From Actinomycetes bacterium (GTDB taxonomy: Bacteria > Actinomycetota > Acidimicrobiia > Acidimicrobiales > RAAP-2): 64,000 nt of DNA. The first letter of the stretch is position 1. Each line of letters starts with the position of its first letter. Of this stretch, positions 27,579-36,877 are shown piece by piece. Made by a program: the position numbers and the translations under genes. The stretch lies in the NCBI GenBank assembly GCA_021791845.1, contig JAJYVT010000003.1:27334-91333 (forward strand). Reading direction: 5' to 3'. A model generated the notes under the pieces. That model ran no database searches. It had not been told where the DNA came from and saw only the letters and a list, made by a program, of their open reading frames with translations.

Positions 27579-28781
27579 CTACGCCGTGGGCGGCAGGATG
27601 ACCAGGCAGCCGTTGTGGCCGCCGAAGCCGAAGGAGTTGGACAGCACGGGGCCGGGCTCCCAGGGTCGTGCCTCTCCCCGGACCACGTCGAGGTGGATCT
27701 CGGGGTCGAGCTGCTCGCAGCCGTAGGTGGGGGGGATCAGGCGCCGCTCGATGGCCATGACCGACGCCACCGCCTCGATCGCCCCCGCCGCACCCAGGCC
27801 GTGTCCGGTGACGCCCTTGGTCGAGGTCACCGCCGGGCCGGGCTCGCCGAAGACCTTGGTGATGGCCCGTGCCTCGGCCAGGTCGTTGAGCGGCGTCGAG
27901 GTCCCGTGGGCGTTGATGTGGGCGATGTCGGCCGGGACCATCCGGGCGTCGGCGAGGGCCTGTTCCATGCAGAGCACGGCACCGGCGCCGTCGGGGGCGG
28001 GGGCGGTGATGTGGTGGGCGTCCGCGGTCGACCCGGAGCCGGCGATCTCGGCGTAGATCCGCGCCCCGCGAGCGACGGCTCGGTTCCAGTCCTCGAGCAC
28101 CAGGGCCGCGGCCCCCTCGGTCATGACGAAGCCGTCGCGCCGCACGTCGAAGGGGCGGGACTCGCCACTGGTCGAGAGCGCCGTCATGTTGGCGAAGGCG
28201 GCCACGGCCACGGGGTGGAACGAGGCTTCGGCGCCGCCCCCGACCACGACGTCGCACCGGCCCGTGGCCACCAGGCGGGCGGCATTGGCCACCGCGTGGG
28301 TGCCGGCGGCGCACGCCGTCACCACCGTCTCCGAGGGGCCGCGCCAGCCGTTGCGCATGGAGACGTGGGCCGCGCCGGCGTTGGCCATCATCATCGGGAC
28401 GAGGAACGGCGACACCCGCCGTGCTCCACGGTCGTTGTAGACGGTGACCTGTTCGGCGAGCGTCTCGAAGCCGCCCACGCCCGTGGCGAAGATCACGCCC
28501 GCCCGGTCGGGATCGGCGCCCAGGCTGCCGGCGTCGGCGAGGGCCTGGTCGGCCGCGGCCACGGTGAAGGCGGCGAACGGGTCGACCCGTCGCGCCTCCT
28601 TCGGCCCGAAGTAGTCGGCGGCGTCGAACCCCCGGACCCGGCGCTCGCCGGAGATCGAGGGGTGCACGAGGCCCTCCCACAGGGCCTCCACCCCGACGCC
28701 GCAGCAGGTCACGGCCCCGATCCCGGTGACGGCGACCCGCCGACCGGCGACGGGGCCGTCGGGTCCGACCCCGAGCAGCAT
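27579..28781 (-). CDS. fabF: Beta-ketoacyl-ACP synthase II
   Basis: Elongating condensing enzyme of fatty acid synthesis. 400 residues. Nucleophile C157 in [11 protein letters not shown]; active-site histidines in [12 protein letters not shown] and [13 protein letters not shown]-terminal [10 protein letters not shown]. The ATG shares one base with the acpP stop (TGATG). Last gene of the leftward FAS-II operon; no fabH is present. Confidence 0.95.
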   Translation of the reverse strand: MLLGVGPDGPVAGRRVAVTGIGAVTCCGVGVEALWEGLVHPSISGERRVRGFDAADYFGPKEARRVDPFAAFTVAAADQALADAGSLGADPDRAGVIFATGVGGFETLAEQVTVYNDRGARRVSPFLVPMMMANAGAAHVSMRNGWRGPSETVVTACAAGTHAVANAARLVATGRCDVVVGGGAEASFHPVAVAAFANMTALSTSGESRPFDVRRDGFVMTEGAAALVLEDWNRAVARGARIYAEIAGSGSTADAHHITAPAPDGAGAVLCMEQALADARMVPADIAHINAHGTSTPLNDLAEARAITKVFGEPGPAVTSTKGVTGHGLGAAGAIEAVASVMAIERRLIPPTYGCEQLDPEIHLDVVRGEARPWEPGPVLSNSFGFGGHNGCLVILPPTA

Positions 28782-29020
28782 CAGAGCTTGGAGCTGATCA
28801 GCTCGAAGGCCTGGCCCGCGGTCTCGATGTCCTCGAGCTCGCTCTCCTCGACGGTGATGTCGAAGGCCTCTTCCAGGGCCATCACGAGCTCCACCAGGTC
28901 CAGGCTGTCTGCGTCGAGGTCCTCGGCGAACCGGGCGTCCATGGTGACCTTCTCGGCCGGCACCTGGAGCACCTCCACGGCGCACTCACGGAACTTCTCG
29001 AACGCTGCCTCGTTGTCCAC
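28781..29020 (-). CDS. acpP: Acyl carrier protein
   Basis: 79 residues, acidic. Phosphopantetheine attachment at S39 in LDADSLDLVELVMALEE. Start GTG 29020 is decided by a perfect AAGGAG at 29028-29033, one of the few strong ribosome sites in the window, fitting the high expression expected of ACP. Confidence 0.97.
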   Translation of the reverse strand: MDNEAAFEKFRECAVEVLQVPAEKVTMDARFAEDLDADSLDLVELVMALEEAFDITVEESELEDIETAGQAFELISSKL

Positions 29021-29027
29021 GTCGCTT

Positions 29028-29033
29028 CTCCTT
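29028..29033 (-). promoter_or_regulatory. Strong Shine-Dalgarno of acpP
   Basis: AAGGAG on the minus strand, seven bases before GTG 29020. Unusual here, where most first genes appear leaderless. Confidence 0.7.
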
Positions 29034-29104
29034 GGTCGGGTCCCCGGCCGCCGGCCACTGCCGGGCGCCGTGCCGCCCCGACGCCACCGCCGGGCCGGGC
29101 CGCG

Positions 29105-29110
29105 AGCCTA
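29105..29110 (-). promoter_or_regulatory. -10 box for an acpP-fabF promoter
   Basis: TAGGCT on the minus strand within the 108-base fabG-acpP gap, giving a ~75-base leader. It would let acpP-fabF be expressed above fabD-fabG. Confidence 0.35.
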
Positions 29111-29128
29111 TCCTCGCCCGGGCGCCGG

Positions 29129-29926
29129 TCAGAGGCCCATGCCCAGGCCGCCGTCCACCGGGACGACGGCGCCGGTCACGTACCCCGCCGCGTCGGAGGC
29201 GAGGAACCCGACCACGCCGGCCACGTCCTCGGGGGACCCCACCCGGCCCAGGGGCACCATGGCCTGGAGCTCGGACACCCGGCCGGCGCCCAGGGCGTCG
29301 GTCATGGCGGTCTCGACCACGCCCGGGGCGACCACGTTGACGGTGATGTGGCGGCTGGCGACCTCCCGGGCCATGGCCCGGGCCATCCCCACCAGCCCGG
29401 CCTTGGAGGCGGCGTAGTTCGCCTGGCCCGGCAGGCCGACGAAGGCCCCGACCGACGACACGAGCACGATGCGGCCGCGGTGGAGGCGGAGCATCTTGGC
29501 CACCGCCCGCTTGGCCACCCGGAAGGCGCCGGTCAGGTTGGTGTCGATGACGGCCTGCCAGGCGTCCTCGCCCATGCGCAGCACGAGGGTGTCCCGGGTG
29601 ATGCCGGCGTTGGCGACGAGCACCTCCACCGGCCCGAAGCGCTCCTCCACGGCGGAGAAGGCGGCGTCCACCGCCTCGGTGTCGGTCACGTCGCAGCGGA
29701 GCGCGAGGTACCGGTCCTCGGTACCCGCCGGGGCCTGCGGCGGCTCGGTCCCTCGGTAGGTGACCGCCACCCGGTCCCCGTTGGCGAGGAACCAGGCGGC
29801 ACAGGCGGCCCCGATGCCGCGGGACCCGCCGGTGACGAGCACCACCCGCCCCGTCGGGGCGGGGGACGCCTCCCCGTCGGCGCCCGCCGCCTCCTCGGTG
29901 CGGCCGCCCGCCGTCGGCGGGCTCAC
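29129..29926 (-). CDS. fabG: 3-Oxoacyl-ACP reductase
   Basis: NADPH-dependent SDR. 265 residues with a ~25-residue N-terminal extension. Cofactor loop VTGGSRGIG, NAGITRD, catalytic S-Y171-K175 (VSSVGAFVG, NYAASKAG), and C-terminal VVPVDGGLGMG. GTG 29926 overlaps the fabD stop (GTGA). Confidence 0.93.
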   Translation of the reverse strand: MSPPTAGGRTEEAAGADGEASPAPTGRVVLVTGGSRGIGAACAAWFLANGDRVAVTYRGTEPPQAPAGTEDRYLALRCDVTDTEAVDAAFSAVEERFGPVEVLVANAGITRDTLVLRMGEDAWQAVIDTNLTGAFRVAKRAVAKMLRLHRGRIVLVSSVGAFVGLPGQANYAASKAGLVGMARAMAREVASRHITVNVVAPGVVETAMTDALGAGRVSELQAMVPLGRVGSPEDVAGVVGFLASDAAGYVTGAVVPVDGGLGMGL

Positions 29927-31173
29927 CGGGCCTCGTCGACGACCCGGAGCCACACCAGCGGCTGGCCCTCCTGGACCCGCTCGCCCGCGACCGACAGCCA
30001 CCGGACGACCTCGCCGGCGAACGGGGTCCGGACCTCGGTGACCCCGACGCGGCCGACCCGGTCGCCGATGCGGACCGCCGAGCTGCCGCCGCCCTCGCCG
30101 TGGCCGGCGGTCCCGGGGAGAAGGCCCGTGCCGGGGGCGGCCAGGCTCTCCTCGGGGGCGAAGATGCCCGAGCACGGGCTGACCACCACCCGCTCGGACA
30201 TGTACAGGTGCTCGCCCTGGTGCGCGTGGCCCTCGTCGCCCCAGGCGTCGGCCGGGTGGCCGGCGACGGCGTCGAGCAGGGCGTCCAGGTCGTCCGGCTT
30301 GGCCACCGACAGGGCCTGGAGCTCGGGGGCGATCCGCCGGGCCAGCCCGGTCAGGACACCCCCGGGGCCGACCTCCACGAAGGTGGTGGCTCCGAGCCCC
30401 GAGAGGGTCTCGATGGTCTGGCGCCACCGGACCGGGCCGCACAGCTGGGCCGAGAGCAGCGAGGGCCAATCGGCCGGGTCCGAGTGCACCCGGGCGTCCA
30501 CGTTGGCCACCACGGGGATCTCGGGCGCGGCGAAGACGGCGTCACCCAGGGCCTTGCGCAGGGCCGGGCGGGCCCCGGCCATGAGCGGCGTGTGGAAGGC
30601 GCCCGAGACGGCGAGCGGCAGCACCTTGCGGGCGCCGAGCTCGCGGGCGATCTCGCTCACGGCGGCGATGGCGTCGGAGGTCCCGGCCACCACCACCTGC
30701 CCCTGGGCGTTGTAGTTCGCCACCCACGCCTCGCCCTCGGCCCGGTGGCACGCCGCCTCGGCGTCGTCGTCGTTGATGCCGATGAGCGCGGCCATGGTGC
30801 CGGGGGCGTCCTCCCCGGCGCGGGCCATCGCCTCGCCGCGGGCCACCACGAGGAGCGCGCCGTCGGCGAAGGGGAGCGCGCCGCTGGCGACCAGGGCCGT
30901 GTACTCGCCGAGCGAGTGCCCGGCGCAGGCGGCCGGCGACAGGCCGACCCGCTCCACCGCGTCGAGCACGACGAGGGACTGGACGAACGTGGCCAGCTGG
31001 GCGTTGGCCGTGCGGGTGAGCTCGTCCATGGGGGCGTCGAGGAGCAGGCGCTCCACGTCGCGTCCGACGGCGGCCGACGCTTCGCCGACCACCTCCCACG
31101 AGGGGTGCTCGACCCACGGGCGGCCCATGCCCGAGCGCTGGGACCCTTGGCCGGGGAAGGTGAACGCCAACAC
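29923..31173 (-). CDS. fabD: Malonyl-CoA:ACP transacylase fused to a lipoyl/biotinyl-like domain
   Basis: 416 residues against ~310 for normal FabD. Residues 1-310 are FabD: FPGQGSQ, catalytic S87 in GHSLGEY, catalytic histidine in SGAFHTPLMAGA, and VEVGPGGVLTGL. After a short acidic/His linker, residues ~325-416 form a barrel-type biotinyl/lipoyl-like domain (VVVSPCSGIFAPE, RIGDRVGRVGVTEVRTPFAG, SVAGERVQEGQPLVWLRVV). No modifiable lysine lies at the hairpin where EAMKM would be. The frame is continuous. GTG 31173 has a CACACT box eight bases upstream; GTG 31191 is the alternative. First gene of the FAS operon. Confidence 0.9.
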   Translation of the reverse strand: MLAFTFPGQGSQRSGMGRPWVEHPSWEVVGEASAAVGRDVERLLLDAPMDELTRTANAQLATFVQSLVVLDAVERVGLSPAACAGHSLGEYTALVASGALPFADGALLVVARGEAMARAGEDAPGTMAALIGINDDDAEAACHRAEGEAWVANYNAQGQVVVAGTSDAIAAVSEIARELGARKVLPLAVSGAFHTPLMAGARPALRKALGDAVFAAPEIPVVANVDARVHSDPADWPSLLSAQLCGPVRWRQTIETLSGLGATTFVEVGPGGVLTGLARRIAPELQALSVAKPDDLDALLDAVAGHPADAWGDEGHAHQGEHLYMSERVVVSPCSGIFAPEESLAAPGTGLLPGTAGHGEGGGSSAVRIGDRVGRVGVTEVRTPFAGEVVRWLSVAGERVQEGQPLVWLRVVDEAR

Positions 31174-31181
31174 GGTGTCCC

Positions 31182-31187
31182 AGTGTG
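31182..31187 (-). promoter_or_regulatory. -10 box for the fabD operon
   Basis: CACACT on the minus strand, eight bases before GTG 31173. It diverges from TACCGT of the nitrilase gene. Confidence 0.35.
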
Positions 31188-31211
31188 GCACGTGCGGGGC
31201 GGCCCATGACC

Positions 31212-31217
31212 TACCGT
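31212..31217 (+). promoter_or_regulatory. -10 box for the nitrilase gene (leaderless)
   Basis: TACCGT ends six bases before GTG 31224. Confidence 0.5.
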
Positions 31218-31223
31218 GACAGG

Positions 31224-32027
31224 GTGCGCGTCGCCGCGGTGCAGCTCGTCTCGGGCCTCGACCCCGCCGAGAACCGCCGCATGGTGGCCGGCCGGGTGGC
31301 CGAGGCCGCCGACGCCGGGGCAGAGCTGGTGGTGCTGCCCGAGGCGACCATGTGCACCTTCGGCGAGCCGGCCTTCGACCTGGCCGGCGTGGCCGAGCCG
31401 CTCGACGGGCCCTTCGTGGACGCCCTCCACCAGGTGGCGGGGCGGTACGGGGTCACCGTGGTGGCCGGCATGTTCGAGCGGTCCGCCGAGCCGCACCGGG
31501 CCTACAACACGGCGGTGGCCGTCGGCCCGGGCGGGCTGGACGCCGCCTACCGCAAGATCCACCTGTTCGACGCCCTGGGGGCCCGGGAGTCGGACCGCCT
31601 GGTGGCGGGTGACCCCGCAAAGGACGTGGTCACCTTCGGCCTGGGCGCCTGGCGGGTGGGCCTGATGACCTGCTACGACCTGCGGTTCCCCGAGCTGGCC
31701 CGGGCCCTGTGCGACGCCGGGGCGACGGTGGTGTGCGTGCCCGCCCACTGGTACCCGGGGCCCGGGAAGGCGGAGGTGTGGGAGACCCTGGTGGCCGCCC
31801 GGGCCATCGAGAACACGGCCTACGTCGTCGCGGCCGGCAAGCCGATGCCCGAGGCGGTGGGGCGCTCCCGCGTCGTCGACCCCGCCGGCGTCGTGCTGGC
31901 CGCCCTCCTCGGCACCGGGGAGGGGACGGCGGCGGCCGAGCTGTCGCTCGACCGGCTGGCCGAGGTGCGAGCCGCGCTGCCGCTCCTCGAGCACCGTCGG
32001 TTCCGGGTGGAGCCCGGCCGTGGCTGA
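31224..32027 (+). CDS. Nitrilase/omega-amidase family carbon-nitrogen hydrolase
   Basis: 267 residues. Catalytic triad E40 (LVVLPEATMC), K111 (YRKIHLFDALG) and C150 (MTCYDLRFPELARAL). The pattern is closest to Nit1/Nit2-type amidases that act on deaminated glutathione or alpha-ketoglutaramate; in a mycothiol producer the substrate is uncertain. Leaderless start at GTG 31224. It overlaps the next gene by eight bases. Confidence 0.88.
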   Translation: MRVAAVQLVSGLDPAENRRMVAGRVAEAADAGAELVVLPEATMCTFGEPAFDLAGVAEPLDGPFVDALHQVAGRYGVTVVAGMFERSAEPHRAYNTAVAVGPGGLDAAYRKIHLFDALGARESDRLVAGDPAKDVVTFGLGAWRVGLMTCYDLRFPELARALCDAGATVVCVPAHWYPGPGKAEVWETLVAARAIENTAYVVAAGKPMPEAVGRSRVVDPAGVVLAALLGTGEGTAAAELSLDRLAEVRAALPLLEHRRFRVEPGRG

Positions 32028-33378
32028 GCACCCCGTGCTCGCCGCCCTGGAGGCGCAGCTGCCCGAGGGCGTGGTCGTCACCGACCCCGACGTGGTGGAC
32101 GGCTACCGCCACGACCGGGCCCTCACCATCGAGGCCGGGCGCCCGGCGGCGGTGGTACGGGCCACCTCGACCGCCGACGTGCAGGCGACGCTGCGCGTCG
32201 CCTCGCGCTTCTCGGTCCCGGTGGTGACCCGGGGAGCGGGCACCGGGCTGTCGGGTGGGTCGGCGGCCATCGACGGCTGCATCACGCTCTCCACCGAGCG
32301 CATGCGGTCGATCGCCGTCGATCCCGCGGCCATGGTGGCCACGGTGCAGCCCGGCCTGCTCAACGCCGAGGTGAAGGCGGCCGTGGCCCAGCACGGCCTG
32401 TGGTACCCGCCGGACCCGTCCTCCTTCGAGATCTGCTCGATCGGCGGCAACCTGGCCACCAACGCCGGCGGGCTGTGCTGCGTCAAGTACGGGGTGACGA
32501 CCGACTACGTGCTCGGCCTCGAGGTCGTCCTGGCCGACGGCCGGGCGGTCCGGCTGGGCGGCCGGACGATCAAGGACGTGGCCGGCTACGACCTGAAGCG
32601 CCTCTTTGTCGGATCGGAGGGCACGCTCGGCGTCATCACCGAGGCGACGCTCCGGCTGCGTCCCAAGCCGGCCCCGCTCGGCACGGTGGCGGGGATGTTC
32701 GCCGACGTCGTCGACAGCGGCCGAGCCGTGACCCAGATCATGGCCTCGATGCGCCCCGGCGCCCTCGAGCTCATGGACGGCGCGGCCATCGCCGCCGTCG
32801 AGCGCGTGCGGCCGATGGACATCGGCCCCGCCGTGGGGGCGCTCCTGATCGGCCAGTCGGACGTGGGCAGCGCCGAGTTGTCCGCCATGGCCGAGGCGTG
32901 CGAGAAGGCGGGGGCCACCTTCGTGGCCGTGACCGAGGACCCCGGGGAGGGCGACCTGTTGATGGGGGCCCGCCGGATGGCGATCCCGTGCGTGGAGCGG
33001 TTGGGCGCCGTGCTGATCGAGGACGTGGGCGTCCCGATCCCTCAGATCCCGGCCCTGATCGCCGGTGTCCGCGCCGTGTCGGAGCGACGCGACACGGCCA
33101 TCCCCATCATCGGGCACGCCGGCGACGGCAATTTCCACCCGCTGGTCACGTTCGACCGTGGGGACGCCGACGCCACCCTCCGGGCCGGGACGGCCTTCGA
33201 CGACGTCATGGAGGTGGCGCTCTCGCTCGGCGGCACCATCACCGGCGAGCACGGCGTGGGCATGCTGAAGGCGAGCCACCTCGGTGCGCAGCTCGGAGCC
33301 GTCGCGACCGAGCTGACCCGGACGATCAAGGCGGCGCTCGATCCGCAGAACATCTTGAACCCCGGGAAGTGGGTGTAG
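32020..33378 (+). CDS. glcD: FAD-linked oxidase, GlcD/D-lactate dehydrogenase type
   Basis: 452 residues. FAD-binding PCMH domain with VVTRGAGTGLSGGSAAIDG and SIGGNLATNAGGLCCVKYG; C-terminal substrate domain with IPIIGHAGDGNFHPLVTFD and ITGEHGVGMLKASHL. Likely oxidises a 2-hydroxy acid (glycolate or D-lactate). No GlcE or GlcF partner is adjacent. GTG 32020 overlaps the nitrilase gene. Confidence 0.88.
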   Translation: MAEHPVLAALEAQLPEGVVVTDPDVVDGYRHDRALTIEAGRPAAVVRATSTADVQATLRVASRFSVPVVTRGAGTGLSGGSAAIDGCITLSTERMRSIAVDPAAMVATVQPGLLNAEVKAAVAQHGLWYPPDPSSFEICSIGGNLATNAGGLCCVKYGVTTDYVLGLEVVLADGRAVRLGGRTIKDVAGYDLKRLFVGSEGTLGVITEATLRLRPKPAPLGTVAGMFADVVDSGRAVTQIMASMRPGALELMDGAAIAAVERVRPMDIGPAVGALLIGQSDVGSAELSAMAEACEKAGATFVAVTEDPGEGDLLMGARRMAIPCVERLGAVLIEDVGVPIPQIPALIAGVRAVSERRDTAIPIIGHAGDGNFHPLVTFDRGDADATLRAGTAFDDVMEVALSLGGTITGEHGVGMLKASHLGAQLGAVATELTRTIKAALDPQNILNPGKWV

Positions 33379-33489
33379 GGCCAGTCCCCTGCACCGAGCA
33401 TGGGAGCCCGGCGGCGAGGGTCAGCGGCGCCGCTGGAGGAGCCAGGCGGCACGAAGAGTGAGCCCGCCAAGTGGCGCCGCGGGTGGGCG

Positions 33490-36027
33490 TCAGGGCCTGA
33501 CGGGCGTCCCCGGCGGCACGGAGGCGCCGGTGACGCCGGGGACGTGCGCGGCGCCGGGGACGCCGGGGGCGTGCGCGGCGCGCGTCGGGCGTCGGGGGGC
33601 GCGGCCACGCCGTCGCCGTCGGCGCCAAAGCGCGCCGCCCGCCAGCGAGAGCCAGGCCGCGGCCAGTGCCGCCAGGCCGACGACCGCCGCCCAGAGCGAG
33701 ACGAGGTCGGCCGTCGTGACGTACTCGAGCTCGACCCGGGAGCGACCGGCGCCGACGTGGACCGCCGTCCAGAGCCCCCCGTCCACCGGGGACGCGGCGG
33801 CGCTCCTGCCGTCGACCGTCGCCCGGAGCCCGGGCACGTAGGTCTCCCGGAGCACGACCACGCCGGGCGAGCGGCTCCGCACGCCGATCGTCACCGTCTG
33901 CGCCGTCGACCGTCGCCACAGCCCCGTCGCCCCGCGTGCGGCGCGGAGGGCGACTGCGTCCGAGGTGACGTAGGCGGCGAGCGGGACGGTGGCCGTCGAT
34001 GTCGACAGCCGGTGGGTGAGATCGCGGGTGGCCACGGATGTGGACGGGACCGGCACGGGCCGCGCCCCCTGCTGCACGAGCGGGTCCGCTCCGATGACGC
34101 GGTAGGCGAAGCTCTCGGGCGGTGCGTAGGCGACGCCGGGGTTCGGGCTCCTGATCGCCCCGAGGGAGCACACCGAGCCGGTGCCCCGGGGCAGGTCCGG
34201 GCCGCAGCGCGGGATCGAGGGAAAGGTGCCGGGCGAGAGCGGCGCCGGCACCACCAGCAGGTCGACACCGAAGGAGCGGAGCACCGAGACGGCGCGCGGC
34301 GTGAGTGTGAGCTGCGCCAGCGTCGGCAGGGCACCGGCGATCGGATCGAGGCCACCGGCCTCGGGAACCGAGAACAGGGCCGTGAGCGCGTCGCGGTACG
34401 GCGTCGGGATGATCGGGCCGTAGATCTGGAAGGCGTACTGCTGCGTCGGCAGCTGCCTCGTTCCGAAGAAGGCCAGCAGGTCGCCCCGCTGGGGGGGCAG
34501 CCCCGGGACCCGGACGGTGGTGACGGCGGCGTCGTAGGACGGCGGCGGGAAGTTCGTCGGAAGGTCGTAGACGCAGGTGGCCAGGACCACGAGCGCCATG
34601 GCGAGCCCGGCCGGCGCCGCCCCGAGCCTCCGGGCGGCGAGGGCGGCGGCCACGAACGCCACGACGGCCACCGCCGCCACGATCGGCGCGTGGAGGATGC
34701 TCGCCGTGGCGTTGGGCACGTGGGCCGCGGCCAGCGCCTGGCGGTACCGCTCGAAGAAGTAGGCGTCGAACACCGCCGCGGCCGCCAGGGCCACGAGCCC
34801 GTCCTTCCAGCGCAGGAGCCGGGCATGGCTCACGACCGCTCCGAGCAGGAGGCACAGGGGGATCCACCATGCGAACTGCAAGAACCGGCGGGACTGGATG
34901 GCGTCGAAGAGCGGGACGTCGAAGGCCTGCAGCACGCGGCCGATGTCGGCGTAGCCCAGGATGCCGTACACGACGAAGGCGACGCTGGGGAAGACGTACC
35001 AGCGCGTCGCGCCGCCCCCGCCACGGGCCGCGATCACGAGCGCCAGCACCACCACGAGCACCAAGAGGGGCGTCCCGAGCGTGAAGACCACGTTGGACGC
35101 GTCCTGGGGCGCTTGGTTCAGCGCCCGGCCGGTGATGGTCGGGAGCGTGAGCGTGGAGAGCCAGTAGATCGGGAGGTGCGGCAGGTAGGCACCCGGCGCG
35201 TTGAGCGTTGTGCCGCCGGACAGCACCGAGAGGACCGGGAAGATCCCGATGCTGCCGACTGCCCCGCCCGCGACGGCCGATGCCGCGGTGCCCGCCAGCA
35301 GGAGCGGGCGGGCCCGCCACGTCCCGAGGTGCACGACGAGCGCCACCGTGAAGACGATCACGACGACGGCCATGAGCGGCAGCACTTCCTGGAAGCCCGA
35401 GAGGCAGAGCAACGCCACCGTCGTCGCGATGCCGAGCCACGCCGCCAGGCGATGGCCGGCCTCCGGGTCGACGGCGTAGCGGACGGCCACGAGGAGGAAC
35501 GGGAGGACCGCCAGGGGGTTGAGCATCGACATGTTGACGTTGGGAGGGGCTGCGCCCGCCAACGCCGCCAGGAGCCCGGCGGCCATGGCGCCGAAGAACG
35601 TCTGCCCGAAGGCCCGGGCGAGGAGGTAGACGCCGAACGCCAGCGCGATCAGGTTGACGACGTTCCAGATCGAGTAGTCGGCCGGGAAGAGGAGGTGGAA
35701 GAGGAGCTGCGGAGGGTAGACGGGCACACCCTGGTTCGGCAGCAGGGGGACGCCGAACCCCTGGAACGGGTCGATGACCGGGAGGCGGAGGTGCAGCCAC
35801 GACGCGGCGGCCAGCCGTGTCAGCGGGGCGGTGGCCGGTCCGCCGGCCAGCGGGTCCACGACGAACAGCGGCTGGGACCAGGTGCCGTTGGTGATGAGCG
35901 ACCGGGAGCCGTCGAGCACGGCGGCGTAGAGCCCGCAGATGACGGCCGCGAGCAGGAGGAAGGCGCTGAGGTGCTGGTGGCGCCGGAAGGGGCCGTTGAC
36001 CAGGTGGCGCTCGATGGTGGTCTGCAT
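33490..36027 (-). CDS. Large YfhO-like membrane protein
   Basis: 845 residues. About a dozen hydrophobic helices in the first ~490 residues, then a long extracytoplasmic region (beta-rich, ~500-770, with a VVLRETYVPGLRATVDG motif as in YfhO), a last helix near 780-800 and an Arg-rich tail. The tail ends in Ala/Pro/Gly/Val repeats (HAPGVPG, HVPGVTG) encoded by an imperfect DNA duplication at about 33525-33580. YfhO-type proteins are thought to act in wall or polymer glycosylation. Substrate unknown. Confidence 0.75.
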   Translation of the reverse strand: MQTTIERHLVNGPFRRHQHLSAFLLLAAVICGLYAAVLDGSRSLITNGTWSQPLFVVDPLAGGPATAPLTRLAAASWLHLRLPVIDPFQGFGVPLLPNQGVPVYPPQLLFHLLFPADYSIWNVVNLIALAFGVYLLARAFGQTFFGAMAAGLLAALAGAAPPNVNMSMLNPLAVLPFLLVAVRYAVDPEAGHRLAAWLGIATTVALLCLSGFQEVLPLMAVVVIVFTVALVVHLGTWRARPLLLAGTAASAVAGGAVGSIGIFPVLSVLSGGTTLNAPGAYLPHLPIYWLSTLTLPTITGRALNQAPQDASNVVFTLGTPLLVLVVVLALVIAARGGGGATRWYVFPSVAFVVYGILGYADIGRVLQAFDVPLFDAIQSRRFLQFAWWIPLCLLLGAVVSHARLLRWKDGLVALAAAAVFDAYFFERYRQALAAAHVPNATASILHAPIVAAVAVVAFVAAALAARRLGAAPAGLAMALVVLATCVYDLPTNFPPPSYDAAVTTVRVPGLPPQRGDLLAFFGTRQLPTQQYAFQIYGPIIPTPYRDALTALFSVPEAGGLDPIAGALPTLAQLTLTPRAVSVLRSFGVDLLVVPAPLSPGTFPSIPRCGPDLPRGTGSVCSLGAIRSPNPGVAYAPPESFAYRVIGADPLVQQGARPVPVPSTSVATRDLTHRLSTSTATVPLAAYVTSDAVALRAARGATGLWRRSTAQTVTIGVRSRSPGVVVLRETYVPGLRATVDGRSAAASPVDGGLWTAVHVGAGRSRVELEYVTTADLVSLWAAVVGLAALAAAWLSLAGGALWRRRRRRGRAPRRPTRAAHAPGVPGAAHVPGVTGASVPPGTPVRP

Positions 36028-36060
36028 GGGTGTCGGCAGTGAGCGGCCGGCCTGCGGGCC

Positions 36061-36819
36061 TCAGGTCCTCTGCCAGACCGACACGTGGGAGACGCTGTCG
36101 GCCGTGAAGGGTTCACGGGTCCAGTCGGCCCACCGCTCCCGGAGCTCCATGCCGGCGAGGCGCGCCATCAGGTCCAGCTCCGACGGCCAGACGTAGCGGA
36201 ACGGCATGGCGATGCGCTCGAGGTGGTCGCCGTCGACGAGATAGTGGTGCGAGGTGAGCCGTTGCGTGGCGACGTCGATCTCGTCGAACCCGAGATGTGT
36301 GGCGGTGACGGAGAAAGGACGGAACGTCTCACCCGGCGGGAGGCGCTGGAGCTGGGGCACCTCCACCTCGATCACGAAGCACCCCCCGGGTTGCAGGTGG
36401 GCGGCGACGTTGTGGAAGCACCGCACCTGGGCGTCCTGGGTCGTCAGGTTCTCGATCGTGTTGTAGACGAGGTAGGCGAGGGAGAACTGCCGCCCGAGCG
36501 AGGTGGTGGCGAAGTCGCCCATGGCGACCTGGACCGACTCGCCGCCCGGCTTCGCCCGCATCCTGGCCACCATGGCGGCGGAGAGGTCGATGCCCGCCAC
36601 CCGGATGCCCCGTCGGCTGAGCGGCAGGGCGAGCCGGCCGGTGCCGATCCCGAGCTCCAGCGCGTCCCCGCCCCATGCCAGGCCGGCCAGGAAGGCGACG
36701 GCGGGGTCGACGACCTCGGGATCGAACATCTCCGATGAGGTCTCGTCGTAGCGGGCGGCCACGGGCTCGTCGAAGTAGTCCCGCGGGGCGGCCGCCGTGG
36801 TCTCGGGCGTGTCGTCCAC
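36061..36819 (-). CDS. SAM-dependent methyltransferase
   Basis: 252 residues, class I fold. Motif I ALELGIGTGRLALPLSRRG, then GIDLSAAMVARMRAK, and LQPGGCFVIEVEVP. N-terminal YFDEPVAARYDE is common in small-molecule methyltransferases. GTG 36819 follows a CACCAT box by six bases, so leaderless. It is followed after 33 bases by the YfhO-like gene. Substrate unknown. Confidence 0.8.
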   Translation of the reverse strand: MDDTPETTAAAPRDYFDEPVAARYDETSSEMFDPEVVDPAVAFLAGLAWGGDALELGIGTGRLALPLSRRGIRVAGIDLSAAMVARMRAKPGGESVQVAMGDFATTSLGRQFSLAYLVYNTIENLTTQDAQVRCFHNVAAHLQPGGCFVIEVEVPQLQRLPPGETFRPFSVTATHLGFDEIDVATQRLTSHHYLVDGDHLERIAMPFRYVWPSELDLMARLAGMELRERWADWTREPFTADSVSHVSVWQRT

Positions 36820-36825
36820 GCCGCG

Positions 36826-36831
36826 ATGGTG
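36826..36831 (-). promoter_or_regulatory. -10 box for the methyltransferase gene
   Basis: CACCAT on the minus strand, six bases before GTG 36819. Confidence 0.35.
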
Positions 36832-36877
36832 CCACGGCCGCCGCACCCGACGGGACGGACGTCCCGGTGAGTGCCTG

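Noticed and set aside
26715..29417. A 900-codon open frame crossing trpA and the fab genes
   Set aside because: It spans several well-supported genes on both strands and has no domain.
30199..30201. Separate gene for the lipoyl-like domain starting at an internal ATG
   Set aside because: The frame from fabD is continuous with no stop and no ribosome site, so a fusion is the simpler reading.
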